Origin: Dromaius novaehollandiae
Lineage: Eukaryota > Chordata > Aves > Casuariiformes > Dromaiidae
DNA: 64,000 bases
NCBI RefSeq assembly: GCF_036370855.1
Contig: NC_088105.1
Coordinates: forward strand, 7,755,619-7,819,618
Reading direction: 5' to 3'
Positions within the stretch are counted from its first letter, which is position 1. Each line of letters begins with the position of its first letter. Under the pieces are notes generated by a model that ran no database searches, was not told the DNA's origin, and was given only the letters and a program-made list of their open reading frames with translations. Below, piece after piece: positions 26,411 through 39,802 of this stretch. The translations under genes were made by a program, and so were the position numbers.

Positions 26411-29400
26411 ATTTTCCTGTCTGGTATTGATTGATCCCCAGCATTACCAGTGCCTGCAACAGCCCACCCCCAGGTCACTCACATACTAAGTACAATAAAG
26501 GTTTTATCCGTCTCTATCAACAGATATGAGTAGTTACCTGCTACCTCTAGTTTAAGGTAGAAAGGTGAAAAACCATCCACGATGTGAATCACTATCAGTT
26601 TGTTATTGCATACGCGTGACTGTGCTCACACAGATATTCTCCGTACCTCCTGCCACTGATTCCCCCGTGTCTGTGAAGTACTCCAAGCCTATAAATAAAA
26701 ACTGGAGAGCAGAGCACAACATTGCAATGATTACAGGCATTCATGCGCTGTCTAAATTACGCCATTCAATTCTGTAGAAAGCCTGGGCCAAACAGCTTGA
26801 CCCTCGGTGGCAATATTTTTATTTGATAAAATAGTCTTTATGCAGTGACTGCTGTGTGGTGATCTAACATTTATGATTTATCGGAAGCAATGATGGAAAT
26901 AGCATTTGGCCGTGGCTAGCGTTTAGGAGGATTACTCTTTTACAGTAATGCCCTCTCCTTAGACTGAATTTCTAGCGCTTGTTTTTCTCTGCCGTGCTCC
27001 AGAGCGCGAATAGATTTACTTTGATTATGTACAGTACATTTACTTGCAAATGTTTTCAGAGTTATAATCATGATTCTCATCCCTTAAAGACTGTTAATTA
27101 AAAAAATCTACTCATAAACATTGTGGGGGTTTTTTGCATGATGTCACGAGTACCACTGCTATTACTCAGGACAACATCTTGTGCAAACCTGTGTCCCACA
27201 GTTAATACGATAGTCACTTCTTGTCAAGAAAGAGGGCCAACTTAAATAATTTAGTCACAGTCTTCACTCAGTTTAAGCCCTGACATGTACACCTGCCCAT
27301 ATTAAATACCAGTATGGTTGTGGTCTTTTACTTAAACTAACTACAGATGTATTATATTTTAAACAAACATGTGGATCTGGTTGGAACATGTAATAACTGA
27401 GATTCTTGATCTTGTTTTAACCTGTAAAAATCACTATACTTTCCAACACTATGGTTTAATGTTTGCATTTATGAATATTTTCCCTTCAGTTCCCTAGTTA
27501 AAATGGTTGAAAATAGGGTATGTGCCCATGCTAGTGGGTGCATGTTGCCCTATACACTACATCAGCTTCTGTGGCAAGATGCAAGAAAAGGGACAAAAGA
27601 GCGCATGCAGGGTCACGTAGAAAGGAAAAAAGCTCCCATAAGGAAGAGGTTACCCCTTGTGCTGCCACCTCCTCCTGCTCAGGCACCCCCTGGCAGAAAG
27701 CAGAGAAAGACGCACAGAGCAGCTGGTTCCCTGCAGGGCGACAGAGACAAAGCACACAGAAGCAGTGGATGTCCTTCTGCACCGAGAAGCCAGAGAGTCA
27801 AAGGCAACAGCCTGTTCCTCTCAGCTGTCCCTCACAGGAGCAAGATCTGGAGAACGTGAGAGCCAGCGGACGTCTCCTCTGCTAGAACTACCAGCCTGGT
27901 CTTTACATACTGATTTAAGAGACACTAGCATTGAGCAAAACAGAAACTCTGCACTGCATCGGCGTACAACTCACCCTCTGTGAAAAACCCCTGTGTCTGC
28001 GCTAGCTGGAAGAGCTCCAGGGCACAACTCCACAGCACACCATACTCTTCTGTTCCAAAAAAACCCCAGTGGACTCAACAAATCTTGTGTGATTTAGACA
28101 CTGCTTTCCTAGACCTCTGGCCTTTCTCTCCCCTCAAGTGGGCTGAATTACTCACAAAACTATAGTATCTGTTCAGGTGAGTGTTTTTCACCCGGAAAGG
28201 TAAGACCAGCCAGGTACCCAAAGACCAGAGCTACCCAGAGCCTTTTTTAGAGATCTTTGGCCAAAAAAATCATAAGTAAATTAAAATGTATAGTTATTCT
28301 ATATCTAGCTGCAGGTACTAACAGGAAATTGCAAAATTATTCTGGTGAAATATATTACAACTTAACCATGCCAGGTACCCTGTCAAGTTAACAGTCTTTT
28401 ATACATACGGTTTTCTTACGGGAATCTAGAGCTCTGCTTTCAAAGGAAATAGCTCTAGGCTGCATCACATGTTATACCTCCATATGGTGATAGTTATAAA
28501 ACCCTTTTCTTAGACATATCCAGGAAAACTCAGAGTTGCTGTCAAGGCTGACATAACAGTCTGCTTTATCTCCTTAGAGGATGAACAGACTGAAATAGCC
28601 TCTTTCTCACAGAATGCTAATGCAGCTCTGTTTCTATATATAAGCCACAATTTATTGAAAATCTACTGATAAAACCAGTACCACAATAGCTTCTGTAGAC
28701 TACTTAGTGATGCTTTTTCCCCTTTAGAAAATCAGAATATACTCAGGGTACTTCTCATTTTAAATCTCTTTAAAAGCTGCTTTAGGAAAACAATTTTTTT
28801 TTCCAATGCACTCCAACATTTCCTAATTTGACAGGCATCTTAGAAAACAGACTTGAATGTAACAATGCTAATTTCATATTTTTGAGCTGAATCTGTTAGC
28901 TGGAGAAGCAAAGCTACTGTTATATACAAGCATTAATTTTCCAAATGTCTATTTCCTAATATTTTGCCAAAATCAATTGCCAGCTTTGCTGACAATGACA
29001 ATTTCTAATTCGGCCTGGCTAGAATTTAAACTGGTGACTAACTTTCCAAAGACCGCATACCACTGACAGTCACATGAGCTATGCAGTCGCCCATGGACTT
29101 TCCTCTCTGCAGCTTTGCCTGAAGCATTAGTGAATCTTGCTTTTAGACACATATTCCGTATGCTGTTCATAGCCGATGGTATGCCAGCGACCCCTGCTCG
29201 CCTAGTCCCAGTTCTCCAAACAAATCTTTATGTAGCTGAGTAAGTTTTTAGCAAGCTGAATTAAAAAAAAAAAAAGAGTGAGTTATGGTAAGATTGCAGT
29301 TGTATTTCTTCCAATTTAAGATACTGGCAGGTTCTAATTGCTTCCTCACTGTGTGCACGCAGTTTCAGGAGCTGATGCAATTCTGGCAACAATAGACCAC

Positions 29401-29579
29401 ACCTTTCCATGGAAAGTTTCTAAGGTGTGGTAACAATTACTGTCCTCTGCCTGGAGGGATGGGTAAACAGGTAAAGTGCAGCTGGATCTGTAAGTGCTAT
29501 TACATAATGTACCCAGTGTGAGCTCCAATTATCCAATAATGCAATATTTTTTGTTTTCTTAAGGTTCTTCTGAGTAAGC

Positions 29580-29600
29580 TTTTTTTTTTTTTTTTTTTTT
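29580..29600. repeat. Poly-T tract (21 bases)
   Basis: An uninterrupted run of 21 T. No retroposed body was recognised on its left side in minus orientation, so it is listed as a plain homopolymer. Confidence 0.85.
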
Positions 29601-31542
29601 GGAGCATGTTAAATCACTGTAGGCTTTAAATGTGAAAAATCTTTTAATACTATTCAGCAACCATTTCCCCCTTCTCAGTAATTAGTAAATGTTGGCCTAC
29701 GTATGCCAGAGCTAGATCAGAACAAGTCAACAAAGGCACAAGCAGCATTGGATAAGGCCAATGGAGGGTAATAGTGACTTGTTTTTTACCTAGGCAACTT
29801 GTTTATGGTGCTCCTTTCTTTCTGAATTTGCAAAGTGCATTTTGTTTTTAGAGGGTTTTTTTTTTAATGACTTAGTTTTCCTAAATGCTGAAGATCGTAT
29901 AACAGTATCATATTTGTAGGCAGTCTTGGTGACACTCACCTCTACATCATCTCTACGTAGTCTGCACAGCAAAGCCTTTGCTAGCCAGAGATCTGAAGCA
30001 GATCCTGAAATGAAGGAGGAGGTGGGGTGGATGTTTGAGTGTCAGACCTGGCATAGCTGCACTTGGGTTCTCCTTTATTTCTTACACACTGACTACCTAG
30101 AAAACACTTCAGATATTTTTATTGCTGTTCAGCTCTGGTATTTTGCTTTTAATGTCACTGTCTCTTGCTCACCTCCTTTTACAGAGTCAGCCACCTATAA
30201 AATCATTTATTAGAAGAATGTGCTGCAAAAGTACAAAATAGCTCTTTACAAAATTGGTAGATATGTTCAGACAGTGATTTTCCAACTTTAAGAAATGACA
30301 GGCATTTATTTGGTCAGTTCGACAACTACAATCATAGAGACATTGTCGCTATGGAAGGGCAGTTTAAAAAAGTGTCACAGAAACTGAAGCTGAGCCAGCC
30401 AGAAAAGTGCAAGATGTTCCCTTCCCTGAAAACATCGAGTACAGTAAAGATGAAGAACAGGTCTTGCAGCACAGTGTGTATTTTTCACTATTATTTGGGA
30501 CTGCATTGTCTGCATGTTGGAGATGGCAAGAGAAAGTAAGTCAGTTCCAAAATCTCTTTTCACTGATTCCCTGAATAGTCTTGTTTACCCATATATCCAA
30601 GCCCTTCATTATTCAGACAGATACTCCTACTATTTTCACCTCTTTGCTTTATCTATGAAGGTGTATTTGAATACATTTTGCCTTTACCATGCAAGCAGCT
30701 GTTATGATTTATGCTTTGTTTTCTTAAACAACCTCCAACAACAGACCCATTCTTCTTCAACACAGTCTCCTCTGCATTATTTTTTTACAAGCATCACATC
30801 AGGTACTTTACATGTTGACATTTCTTTACCTGCATGAGAGAGGAAGCACAGGTAGTTAAACCAAACCTGTCTGTCAGCCACAGCCTTGATGTAAAAAGCT
30901 GGTTGAGGGGCCATGGAGAAAGGAAGAATTCAGTTTTCAAATTTCTCCAGTCCTTGACCTTTTTACTGAAACTTTTGGTAACAGAAACACCTGTAATTGA
31001 AAAGAAATCACATTTCAGCTTGGCCAAATCAAATGGTGAAAATTTTTAAGCCATGCCAACCTTGATGTGAACTGGTAACTTGATAGATAAAAGTAATAAT
31101 ATCTACCAACATCTCTTTAGCATTGGGCACTACATTCTTAACTATTGAACAGCATTACATCACTAACTCTTGCACATTTCTGCCTATAGTAATTTCACCT
31201 AGTAAGTACTAGTACTGCTCAATAACTTCAGTAACCAATACTGTTTTGCAAGTCAATGTGACAGAAATCTTCCATGATATGGTATGAGAACTTCCAAAAC
31301 AGCTACAAAAATATACCCATTTAGATGAAAAGTGTTACCTTACCTCAGGGAAGAAAAAAAAATTAGTCGGCAGCTAGTAGTAAAACAGAAGAGAGCAAAT
31401 ATAGAAAGACTAACACACTATACTTATTATTGGATACACATTTCCCAGTCAGACCTGCTGTTTCCCAGATAAAAGGATAACATTTACATTACAGATTTTT
31501 CTACACAAAAACATTCTGAAAACTTTGTCACTAGATAAATGT

Positions 31543-31570
31543 CTTAAGCTAAATAAACATTTAGCTTAAG
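31543..31570. repeat. Perfect 12-bp inverted repeat with 4-nt loop
   Basis: CTTAAGCTAAAT (31,543-31,554), AAAC, then the exact reverse complement (31,559-31,570). The stem is perfect. The role is unknown. Confidence 0.8.
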
Positions 31571-32554
31571 TTAAATTTCAAACTTTTTTGTCCAGTTATA
31601 TTTCATATCCTCTGGGAATTATTTTTCTATTAAACACTTTTCTGAATTGCTTTTGCTCTGCTTCACTCTTCTTAAATGGTTTCTAAAGGGAAATCCCAGG
31701 ATAGAGATTTATCATGCCTTTCCAAATAAAAATGCCTCTCTTTTACGTTAGGCTATCATAAGAGTCATGAGGTCTCCTTGGCTTGGTAGTATGCATGTTG
31801 TAACGAACAAACAAAATATTACACTTTTAAACTTATAATCACAAAGATACAACGCTAATCGTAGCTTCTATCTTAACTCAAACATTCCATATAGCTTGCC
31901 TAAGAAAGATGAGCTCTGCAACAGGTCAGTGCAGAGACCTAGGTGGGAAGCAAACAGTGAGATAAATTACTTTTCTTTCGCTGCTCTTCATCTTGGGGTG
32001 AAGCCACTCGTCCGGTCCTTTGTATAAAATAAGGGACCTCAAGCTTGCTCTGAGTTTGCCACAAACAGAGGCTATTTTGAAACAGAACCTCATCAAAACC
32101 AACTGCACTCCAGGAATGAAAAGAAAAGGCAGCAGTAATAAGGCAGAAAAGATTTTCTAGTAGACACACCCAGCAAGTTTGTAATAGTTCATCAGTATGA
32201 GACAGCTTCTGTTTGACTAAAGCTTTGACTAATGCTTCTGTATCCCAAGCTATGTTCTAGTTTTGTGTTTGTCCTGGCATCGGGCCCCTTCAGCTTTTCA
32301 CATCTGTTTTTTCAACATATATCACTATTAATAGTTAGATACCTGACCTGACCATGAGCGCTAAATGTTATGTGCCACATCCTGCTTGCTTCAAAAATCT
32401 AAATGTTCTTCCTCTCTGTGTTAGTTATCTTACTTTACATCACTGCCGTTATAAAAATGGACATATAGTTGAAAATAGGTCATGTCAGAAAAAAGACTTT
32501 CCTGTGAGACCTTGTTCCAGAAATTATGCCCAAAGACATAATCACAGCCCTTAA

Positions 32555-32650
32555 ATATCTATGTTTCATTGGGTTCAGTGGAGCTATAATGACTTAAGTC
32601 ATTCTTTTTACAGTAATCAATACTTAAGAATTTGGTCTCAAGAGGCTAGT
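32555..32650. repeat. Probable decayed palindromic-core repeat
   Basis: 'TTTCATTGGGTTCAGTGGAG' followed by 'CTATAATGACTTAAG' and later 'GAATTTGGTCTCAAGAG' keeps the order of the same old repeat group seen at 25.5 and 43.5 kb ('cattgacttcagtggagctat ... gatctggcccaagag'). The match is by eye and weak. Confidence 0.35.
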
Positions 32651-33438
32651 GGTATTTTCATACACGCATATAAGCTCTTAGTTTCTTAACTTCAGTGTCA
32701 TGAATAATTGTTATCACCCAAGAGGGATGTGGAATCTACAAAGTTCTTCTTTAAAAACTTGAATAAACCTGATCTCACACCAGGGATTTCTTGGTTTTAA
32801 GTGTCTCTAATTAATTACTGTTGCCCAGAAGATTCATAAGTTATCCAGTATTTCCTGGAGAAATACACAGGCAATGTTAGAGGCTGAATTCTTTCACACA
32901 AGCACATCCAGAAAATAACACTTGCTCACGATAGATAATGCTTGCTACTGATTATGTTAACAGCTAATGTTTCTTACGTCTTGAACAATTACAGTCTTGA
33001 AAACATTTACTACTTTTTTTTATCTTCCCTTTTCCTCTCCTCTCCCATGGTGTCATATGTGATCTGACTGTGTATCGCTAACTTTATGAAATGTCCTGGA
33101 TATAATCTGGAGCCAGGCTGTTTTGGTGTGAAATTACTTTAATGGATTTTAACTAAGAAGCTATTACTCCATCTACTAAATAGATTTTATGTTAGCTTCA
33201 GCTTTCAAACTGCCTGAATGCATGAAGTCTCCTGAAAATTTGCAATGTATATACTATGAGGTGATATTTAATTTAGTTTAGGATATGATTCAGTTCCCAT
33301 AGAAATAAAAGAAAACCATTGTGCTGACTTAATGAAAATTGGACCTTAAAAGGGTAGTGCACTGCCTATATGAACAGAAGGCAGAAGATGGTATTTCTAA
33401 GTGTTTCAAATGTGAAGGAAAATTCAGAAATCTCCTGT

Positions 33439-33456
33439 GAGAGAGAGAGAGAGAGA
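33439..33456. repeat. (GA)9 microsatellite
   Basis: Nine uninterrupted GA units. Simple-sequence repeat. Confidence 0.85.
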
Positions 33457-34812
33457 TAAAGCCATAATCGCAGTGAAGTCAGCAGAGATAAACTGATATA
33501 AATTATTTCAGATGAATTGTTCCATTTTGAGAAATGATGCAAAACCATAGTAGCTGTTATAGCCTCAGGTAAAAACTAAGACACAAAATAAAAATGCTTT
33601 GCATGATAGAGATTCTACTGCATTTATGAACATAAGAACATATATGCAGCTCATCATTTTCTTCTTTTTCATTTTATACTTGCATTTATAATTTCATCTG
33701 GGTTTCCTACCCCTGTTTTCTGAGCAGCTATAAACCTCCAATACCCTTTGCTTAGGGACTTTATGAGCTATTATGGACTTTGCCTGGAGAGTATATGTTT
33801 CAATCTCTGCAGAGCACTGCATCAGCACTACAAGATAGCTTTTTGTTTAACTGATATACTATAGCATTCATATTTTGCAAATGATGTTTCATGTAGGGAT
33901 AAAGACTTCCCTGAAAAAACCTCAACCATCTCATTATAGGTCTTCCTGTGCCCTGTGTAAAATATGTTGGAGAAAACAGTCTTCCTGAGGCTTCTGATAC
34001 CCTCTGCTTGTTCCCTTAAATCTTCCAGAGGGAAGGATAGTAGCTGAAAAAGTTGATTCACGCTGTACTATTAAGACTGTGTGTGACTGGACATTTTCGG
34101 ATACCTGTAATTAGCTATGAAACCCTTTTTTTTTTTTTCAGTTTGATAGCTTCTATATAGCATGAACCGGAATGAAGCTATTACCGCATGATGAGTGTGA
34201 AATGAGGTAGCACCCATTTGTTTCCTCCTTATCTAAAACTCTCTGCAGTGTTAATTTTTAATAGGACAATTACTCTGTATCTAGATCCATCCTGTAATGA
34301 AGGCTGGTCCTTAAAATGTGAATAATCATAATCAATTAAATGCTCAAGCAGAATCTGTTAAAGTGTCAAGTATTTTATACTTACATGAGAGAGAATAGTA
34401 GACATCCAAAATCTGGATTTTTTAAAAATCTTGCCTAAAAATAATAACATCTGATTAGTAGCCACTATTAGAGAAAGTTTATAAGCTTTTTTAGCTACTG
34501 AAGTTGATCTGCTTCTGCAAGTGAAACAGTGTATCAGATATTAGGCCCAACCATTCCTCTGCAGGACAGTTCCCACAACTGCAAAGAGAAAAAAAAATCA
34601 CATGTTCATTACAACTTTGAGGTTATTAATTAAAAAGACTATACATTAACCATGGAATATAAATATTAATTTTAGAAGAAAGGGGAATGAGAGACTATTA
34701 GTAAAGACAGTGATTAAGGAAACATAGCTAGGATGGATTTGATTAATGCATTAGAAATAACAAAATAATCCCAGTAATGTTAATTAGTTTCACACAACTT
34801 AAATAAATTCTA

Positions 34813-34850
34813 CTTCTCCAGTGTAAACATATATGTTTACCATGGAGAAG
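34813..34850. repeat. 38-bp near-perfect palindrome
   Basis: A perfect 18-bp palindrome, GTAAACATATATGTTTAC (34,823-34,840), is flanked by CTTCTCCA on the left and its reverse complement TGGAGAAG on the right. Only two of 19 base pairs mismatch, at 34,821/34,842 and 34,822/34,841. There is no central loop. The core carries two FOX-like GTAAACA half sites in inverted orientation. It may be a tiny palindromic DNA-transposon fossil or a functional dyad site. Neither can be shown here. Confidence 0.85.
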
Positions 34851-36784
34851 CTTTCCATCAAGTTAAAAAATAAATCTATTTATTTGTTTATTTGTTCATT
34901 TAAATATTTCTTAGTACCAGCATTCTATTTTAAAAAGCAATATTAATATAGCTAATAATTGCTAAAAAGCAAAAGTAATATTTTGTATTTACGGTCTGTT
35001 CTACAGCCCAGAGAAGTCAAATGCAGCCTTTCACTGTCTCCCCAGCATGAGACCGAGCCTTAACAGTGTGAGATGTTTCACAATAGCTCTCAGGTCTGTC
35101 TACCACCCACTGAAATAGTGTATCTACCAATTTTATGTACGTGAGAAAGCTGGAATTAGGACTCCAGCTCTCTAGCAGATTTTACAGGTTATGGAGAGCA
35201 GCACTGATCAGCAAAGATGCGCTGCTGCCTGATCCTCAGCAGCCCAACCTCAGCGAACCCGAAATCTCAGCAAAGGGATTTGCTCTGAATTTCTCCCACT
35301 TGCATAAGGCTGGTACCGAACTTTATGCCGACGGATGTTGCGTGTGGTGGAGCCATGGCCAACGTTGTTCCTTCCCAAATATACTGTCTTTTCCCCTTCT
35401 GAGGGGCGAAGGGTGGCCAGCCAGTTATCTGGTGGCTCTCGGTGCAACTGGAAGAATCTGCCATCTCTCTTTAGCAACTTAGTGCTGCCCCGTGACTGAA
35501 GCCCCAAGCCCCAAATGAACTGCTGAAGGATAAAGCAGGACTGGGTAAGAGTCACGTGAAACATCTGAGAGCATATTCTCCTAATTGCAAATTCTCCCAT
35601 CTATTCTGTTCAGTGAAAATGGTATGTGAAGGGAATGTGGTAATAGCTGTTTATAAAAGTGAGAGTATGCGTTATTACTGTGAAATAAGAGCAAGGTCTG
35701 AAAAAAGTAGAATTATTTAAGTTATGACAGAGGTGGTTGAACCCACAGTGCTGACATTTACAATGGTAAATATTGGAATGAATTAAATAAAAGAACAATG
35801 CCTTTCCACAAAATACTGCTTATAATAATTGACATTTTCAGTCCCTGCTTTAATGCCTTATTGTATGTTCAATTCCTATTGCCATGCTAAAATATAACTT
35901 TCAACTTTCAAATGTTACAGAAAAACGTCTTGCTACCTTGAGGAAAGATGTTAATGTCAAACAAAATTAACTCACCAGAAAACAATGGTGTATCTTCTAT
36001 TATGGATAGACTGCAAAGAAATAGTAAAACTATTCATACAGAGGTAAACAGAATGGGAGTAGGAGGTTATACTACTCTTTTGGAGGAATTTGCATGTATT
36101 CGCCATTATAGAAATACCCAGATTCCTTTTTACCTGTAGGTATCTTTATCTTAAAGTAGTCCACGGCTCATGGTTTTGATAAGATCACTGGTGCCTAAGG
36201 TACTGGGGAAGACCGTGGGAAAGGGGAGGGAGAAGGAAGAGGAAGGTGACCCTCCTTTCCCCTCCCTACCCCCACCGTTCCTTCAGTTCTGTGCTCCTGC
36301 CTTTATATACAGAAGCATACAACGCATGTGTGCAGGGGAGGTCTCCCTAGAGAAAATCTGCAATTTTAAGGATTTTTTTTCTCTGCAGAGTGTGAATGCC
36401 ATGTTCCGCAGCTCCACACTGAAAGTAAGGAGGAAAAGCAAAACCCAGAAAGCCCTAGATTGCATTCCTATATAATCGGTGTACACAGACGGTGTCCCAG
36501 GTACAGCCGAGTCACCGTGTAGTACTCAGCCCACCAGCTGCTGTGCATCCAGTTCTGGTCAGTGAGTGTCTGAGATTTACTAATAAGAAGTACTTTTTAC
36601 TCTCCTGGTTTATGTGCTAAAACTAAAGCCAGGGGCTGCTTTGCACTTCAAAGAGAATAACTGTCCTTCTTTAAAGAACCTATTTTTCAGCTGGAGACAG
36701 GTTTTGTATTTGCAAGCATTGATATTTAAAACTAGCATCATCTTATGTTAAGGACATTACCAAATGATTAAAACAGGGATCCAG

Positions 36785-36915
36785 CTCAACTGGTCAAGTC
36801 ACTTAATATCTGTCCTAGATGTCAGCATTCATACAGTGAGAGTAGCAGTATTTGCCTTCTTCATACAAAGATGGGGCAGGGCTTATTAGCTGTTTGTAAA
36901 GTTTATTAAGTGGGG
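36785..36915 (+). repeat. MIR-like SINE fragment
   Basis: 'GGTCAAGTCACTTAATATCTGT', then a decayed 'CATACAGTGAGAGTAGCAGTATTTGCCTTC' and 'GCTGTTTGTAAAGTTTATTAAG' follow the MIR core order (ctgggcaagtcacttaac..., ...gtaaaatggggataatagtacctacctc...). Old and diverged. Confidence 0.5.
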
Positions 36916-39489
36916 GACATTGATCTGCAATGTAAGGACGATTTTGGTCCTCATTTGGACCTGCACATTATCCTCCTGACCAGCGTGAGATGAGTGTCTC
37001 GCTTTCTGAAGTGTGACTGGTGTGTCTAGCACGACTTTTTTGAACCTTTACAGATTATTTCATTCTTATGTTCATTCTCAGGAATCATTTGCGCAAGAGT
37101 TTACAAGCATGTTTTCTGTCAGTGAAGAAGGTGCGTTTGTTTACTCTCAGATTGCTTTTGGATTCATAGACCTTTCCCACCTTAACAATTACATCCAAAT
37201 TACATTCCTGATTTCAAGCTTAAGCAGAAGCAGCTAATTGCTAGGAGACTTCACGTACACAGAGCTATTAATTGCAATTAAAGTATAATACACTAGAAGG
37301 CTGGCAGAGATTAAATTTTGTTATCTGGCTTCAATCATCTGACATGGTCCAGGGTTGTAAACTTTATTTCCCATCACATGACCTCTCCGTATTTTCCTTT
37401 GTAGACAGCCTTGAAAGACAACAGTTGTAATCTGTGAGTCCTATTACATTTTCATAAATGTTAAACTCCAGTGGTGCTTTGCTAAGCGTCCTGTACTTTA
37501 TGTCCTCTTTTACCCTGGGCTGATTTCCCTTGATAAACATTCATGAAAATACAACCAAAGTTAATTGACACTATTTCCCTTTTTCATTTTGAGTGTAGTT
37601 GCTCTTGGTTTTACTTTGTTTGAAAGCACACGTCAAAGATCAGTCCTCTTTGAAAAGGACATCCCCCCTGTTTACTTACTCTGCCTGAGAGATAAAGCTA
37701 TCTGTTAATCATAATATTTTTCTCCAGGCATTTCTGTGACAACGTCCTCTAGATGTCTACAAGTCTTTTGCCAGTCACTTTCATATTGAAAGAGAGCATT
37801 ATCTTCTGGTGGAAAATCCTTATAAAAATGAAAGCTGTTGTCACTCTTAATAAACAGGAAATATTCCTTCCCTTTCACAGAGCCATGTAACCTCTCACTG
37901 AAAAGACGCATCCAAGAAAATATATTTTCTAACTCTTTTTTAACCAGAAATAGTTAGTTAGTTTTTGAAAGGTACTTCTTTAGAGATTTACTTTCTTCTC
38001 TAAGAGCCATGGTATCAAAAGCATCATCAGGCTTGGTAGTGCTCCCTGTCTCCTCAACAGAATTCATAGCAGTGATCTGTCTCTAATCAAACTCCACCAA
38101 ATATTTTATCTTGCTACCAACTTCACTTTCTTAAACATAACAGCACCAGTTGTTACATTCCTGAAGATTTTTACACTGTTTTATATTGAGACTACACAAT
38201 AGGAACACAGTTGGAAAATATAAATGCATTTTTGTAATGTTTGCCTTTGTTGAAACCGATTTTTATATACGCAGAATGCTTCCTTCAGATGTGCCTCCAG
38301 CTTATACGATACTATTTCCTTGCCCAAAGTCCTCCAAGAATTAGTGTGTCAACATGGGTTTATACAAAGGCAGCCTCCAGTGCCAAAACATAAAGCTTTT
38401 AAGGTTTGAAACTCCACACCAAAAACATATTAAACATATGAATGTGTCACTTTCTTAGCATAAGTTGAAAAGCATCACTATTATATTAAGAATTCCCAAA
38501 TGTTTTTGACTCCATTCTGTTTCAAGGGAAATTTGTCAGCATGCTCCTAAAGATTCCCGTGTTTTAGCCGTTTCCAAAAGCTTATATACAAAAATTTCCA
38601 GTTTTGTTCCCTTCCGTTTGACAAACGGTACACCCATTTTCCTTTCTGCCATAGTTAAAAGAGACAGCCTGGTTGCCTGTGGTTTGCAAGACCATGCAGA
38701 AGTAATCAGACAAATTAACCTGCCAGAGTTTGGACAGAGGAGTCAAATAGCATCAAGAAAGTTTGCCTGTTCAGTTCTCTATAATCTCAGCTGGATTCAC
38801 ACAGAGGTAGGACTACAAGGCCAGTGTTACCAAGCACCCCCTAGTACGGGATTGGAGATGGCTGGGCCATGTTCAGATGTGCTGTAGTTAGATATAGAAA
38901 TAAGCATATAAAGACGCACATAGGTATCAGTCTCTACAGCTGGATTTGGAAGTGAGATGCAAGGGCAGCGTCTGTGCGGTAAAACTGCTTTCTGCAGACT
39001 GGAAAACTGCTGCATTACAAAGCAGACACACAGAAGGAAGTACAAACCCCAGCCTTATCTTTGGAGAGTATGTATTTGCAGGTGAGCAGATGGGAAGCAG
39101 GGATTCTCTAAATCCTGGGATGATGCAAGAGTGAAATGGAAGTGGTGAATTAGTTGTTTGCGGGGCTCCACCTGTGCCGGACTGGGGTGTGCAGGCATCG
39201 CTCTAAGAAGAGGTGACTGACAGAGATCCGCACCCTTCAGGATCTCCATCCCGTTGTCTCTGGATGAGAAACCAAGAGGCTCAGCCGCTCTCCTGGAGCC
39301 AGCTGTGTTCGAGGACTCAAGTATGTCTGTATCACATAAACAAATACAAAATAAGAGATTACCTGGTGAAGTATCCTCTAGCTCGCTCCAGTTAGAATTG
39401 ATGTTCGAGAGTGAGAATTTTTTTTCTATTCGGCAGCAGGAGGATTGCTATTTGCTGTTAAGAGATACGAAACACACAGAATATAACAG

Positions 39490-39660
39490 CCTAATTCAAA
39501 ACCTCTTGAAGTTAGTGGTATGATTCCCATAGATTTCAAGTGAATTTTGCTCAGCCTCAGAGGACCAGATTTTCCACAAATACTGGGCTGCCTAATGGGA
39601 TTTTCAAAAGTACCTTAAAAGACTAGGCATCTAGTTGCCCTAAGATTTAGACACACAATT
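39490..39660. repeat. Probable decayed palindromic-core repeat
   Basis: 'CTTGAAGTTAGTGG', 'GATTCCCATAGATTTCAAGTG' and then 'CTGGGCTGCCTAATGGGATT' with 'TTCAAAAGTACCTTAAAAGA' resemble a common sauropsid repeat with 'gattcccattgacttcaatggg' and 'ttttgaaaatctggccc'-type blocks. The assignment is tentative. Confidence 0.35.
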
Positions 39661-39802
39661 TGCTTTTCACTAGATTTTCTTTTGAAAATGTGCTGACTAG
39701 GTGACATTTGCATTATATACAAAGATATTTGCAAATCTGACTCTTAGCAATATGCCAGCGAGCACACAGTATGTCAGTAACCAAATTCAAGAGTACTGTC
39801 TC

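Larger units (their letters stand above)
26410..36780. other. Gene-free stretch right of the small CpG island
   Basis: No exon could be supported. Three overlapping plus-strand frames of 108 to 118 codons at 27,503-27,983 coincide with a GC-richer patch and look incidental. The stretch holds a 21-base poly-T (29,580-29,600), a GA repeat, hairpins at 31.5 kb, a 38-bp palindrome at 34.8 kb, TTTA/TTTG-rich sequence near 34.87-34.91 kb and one probable palindromic-core repeat at 32.56 kb. Confidence 0.5.
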
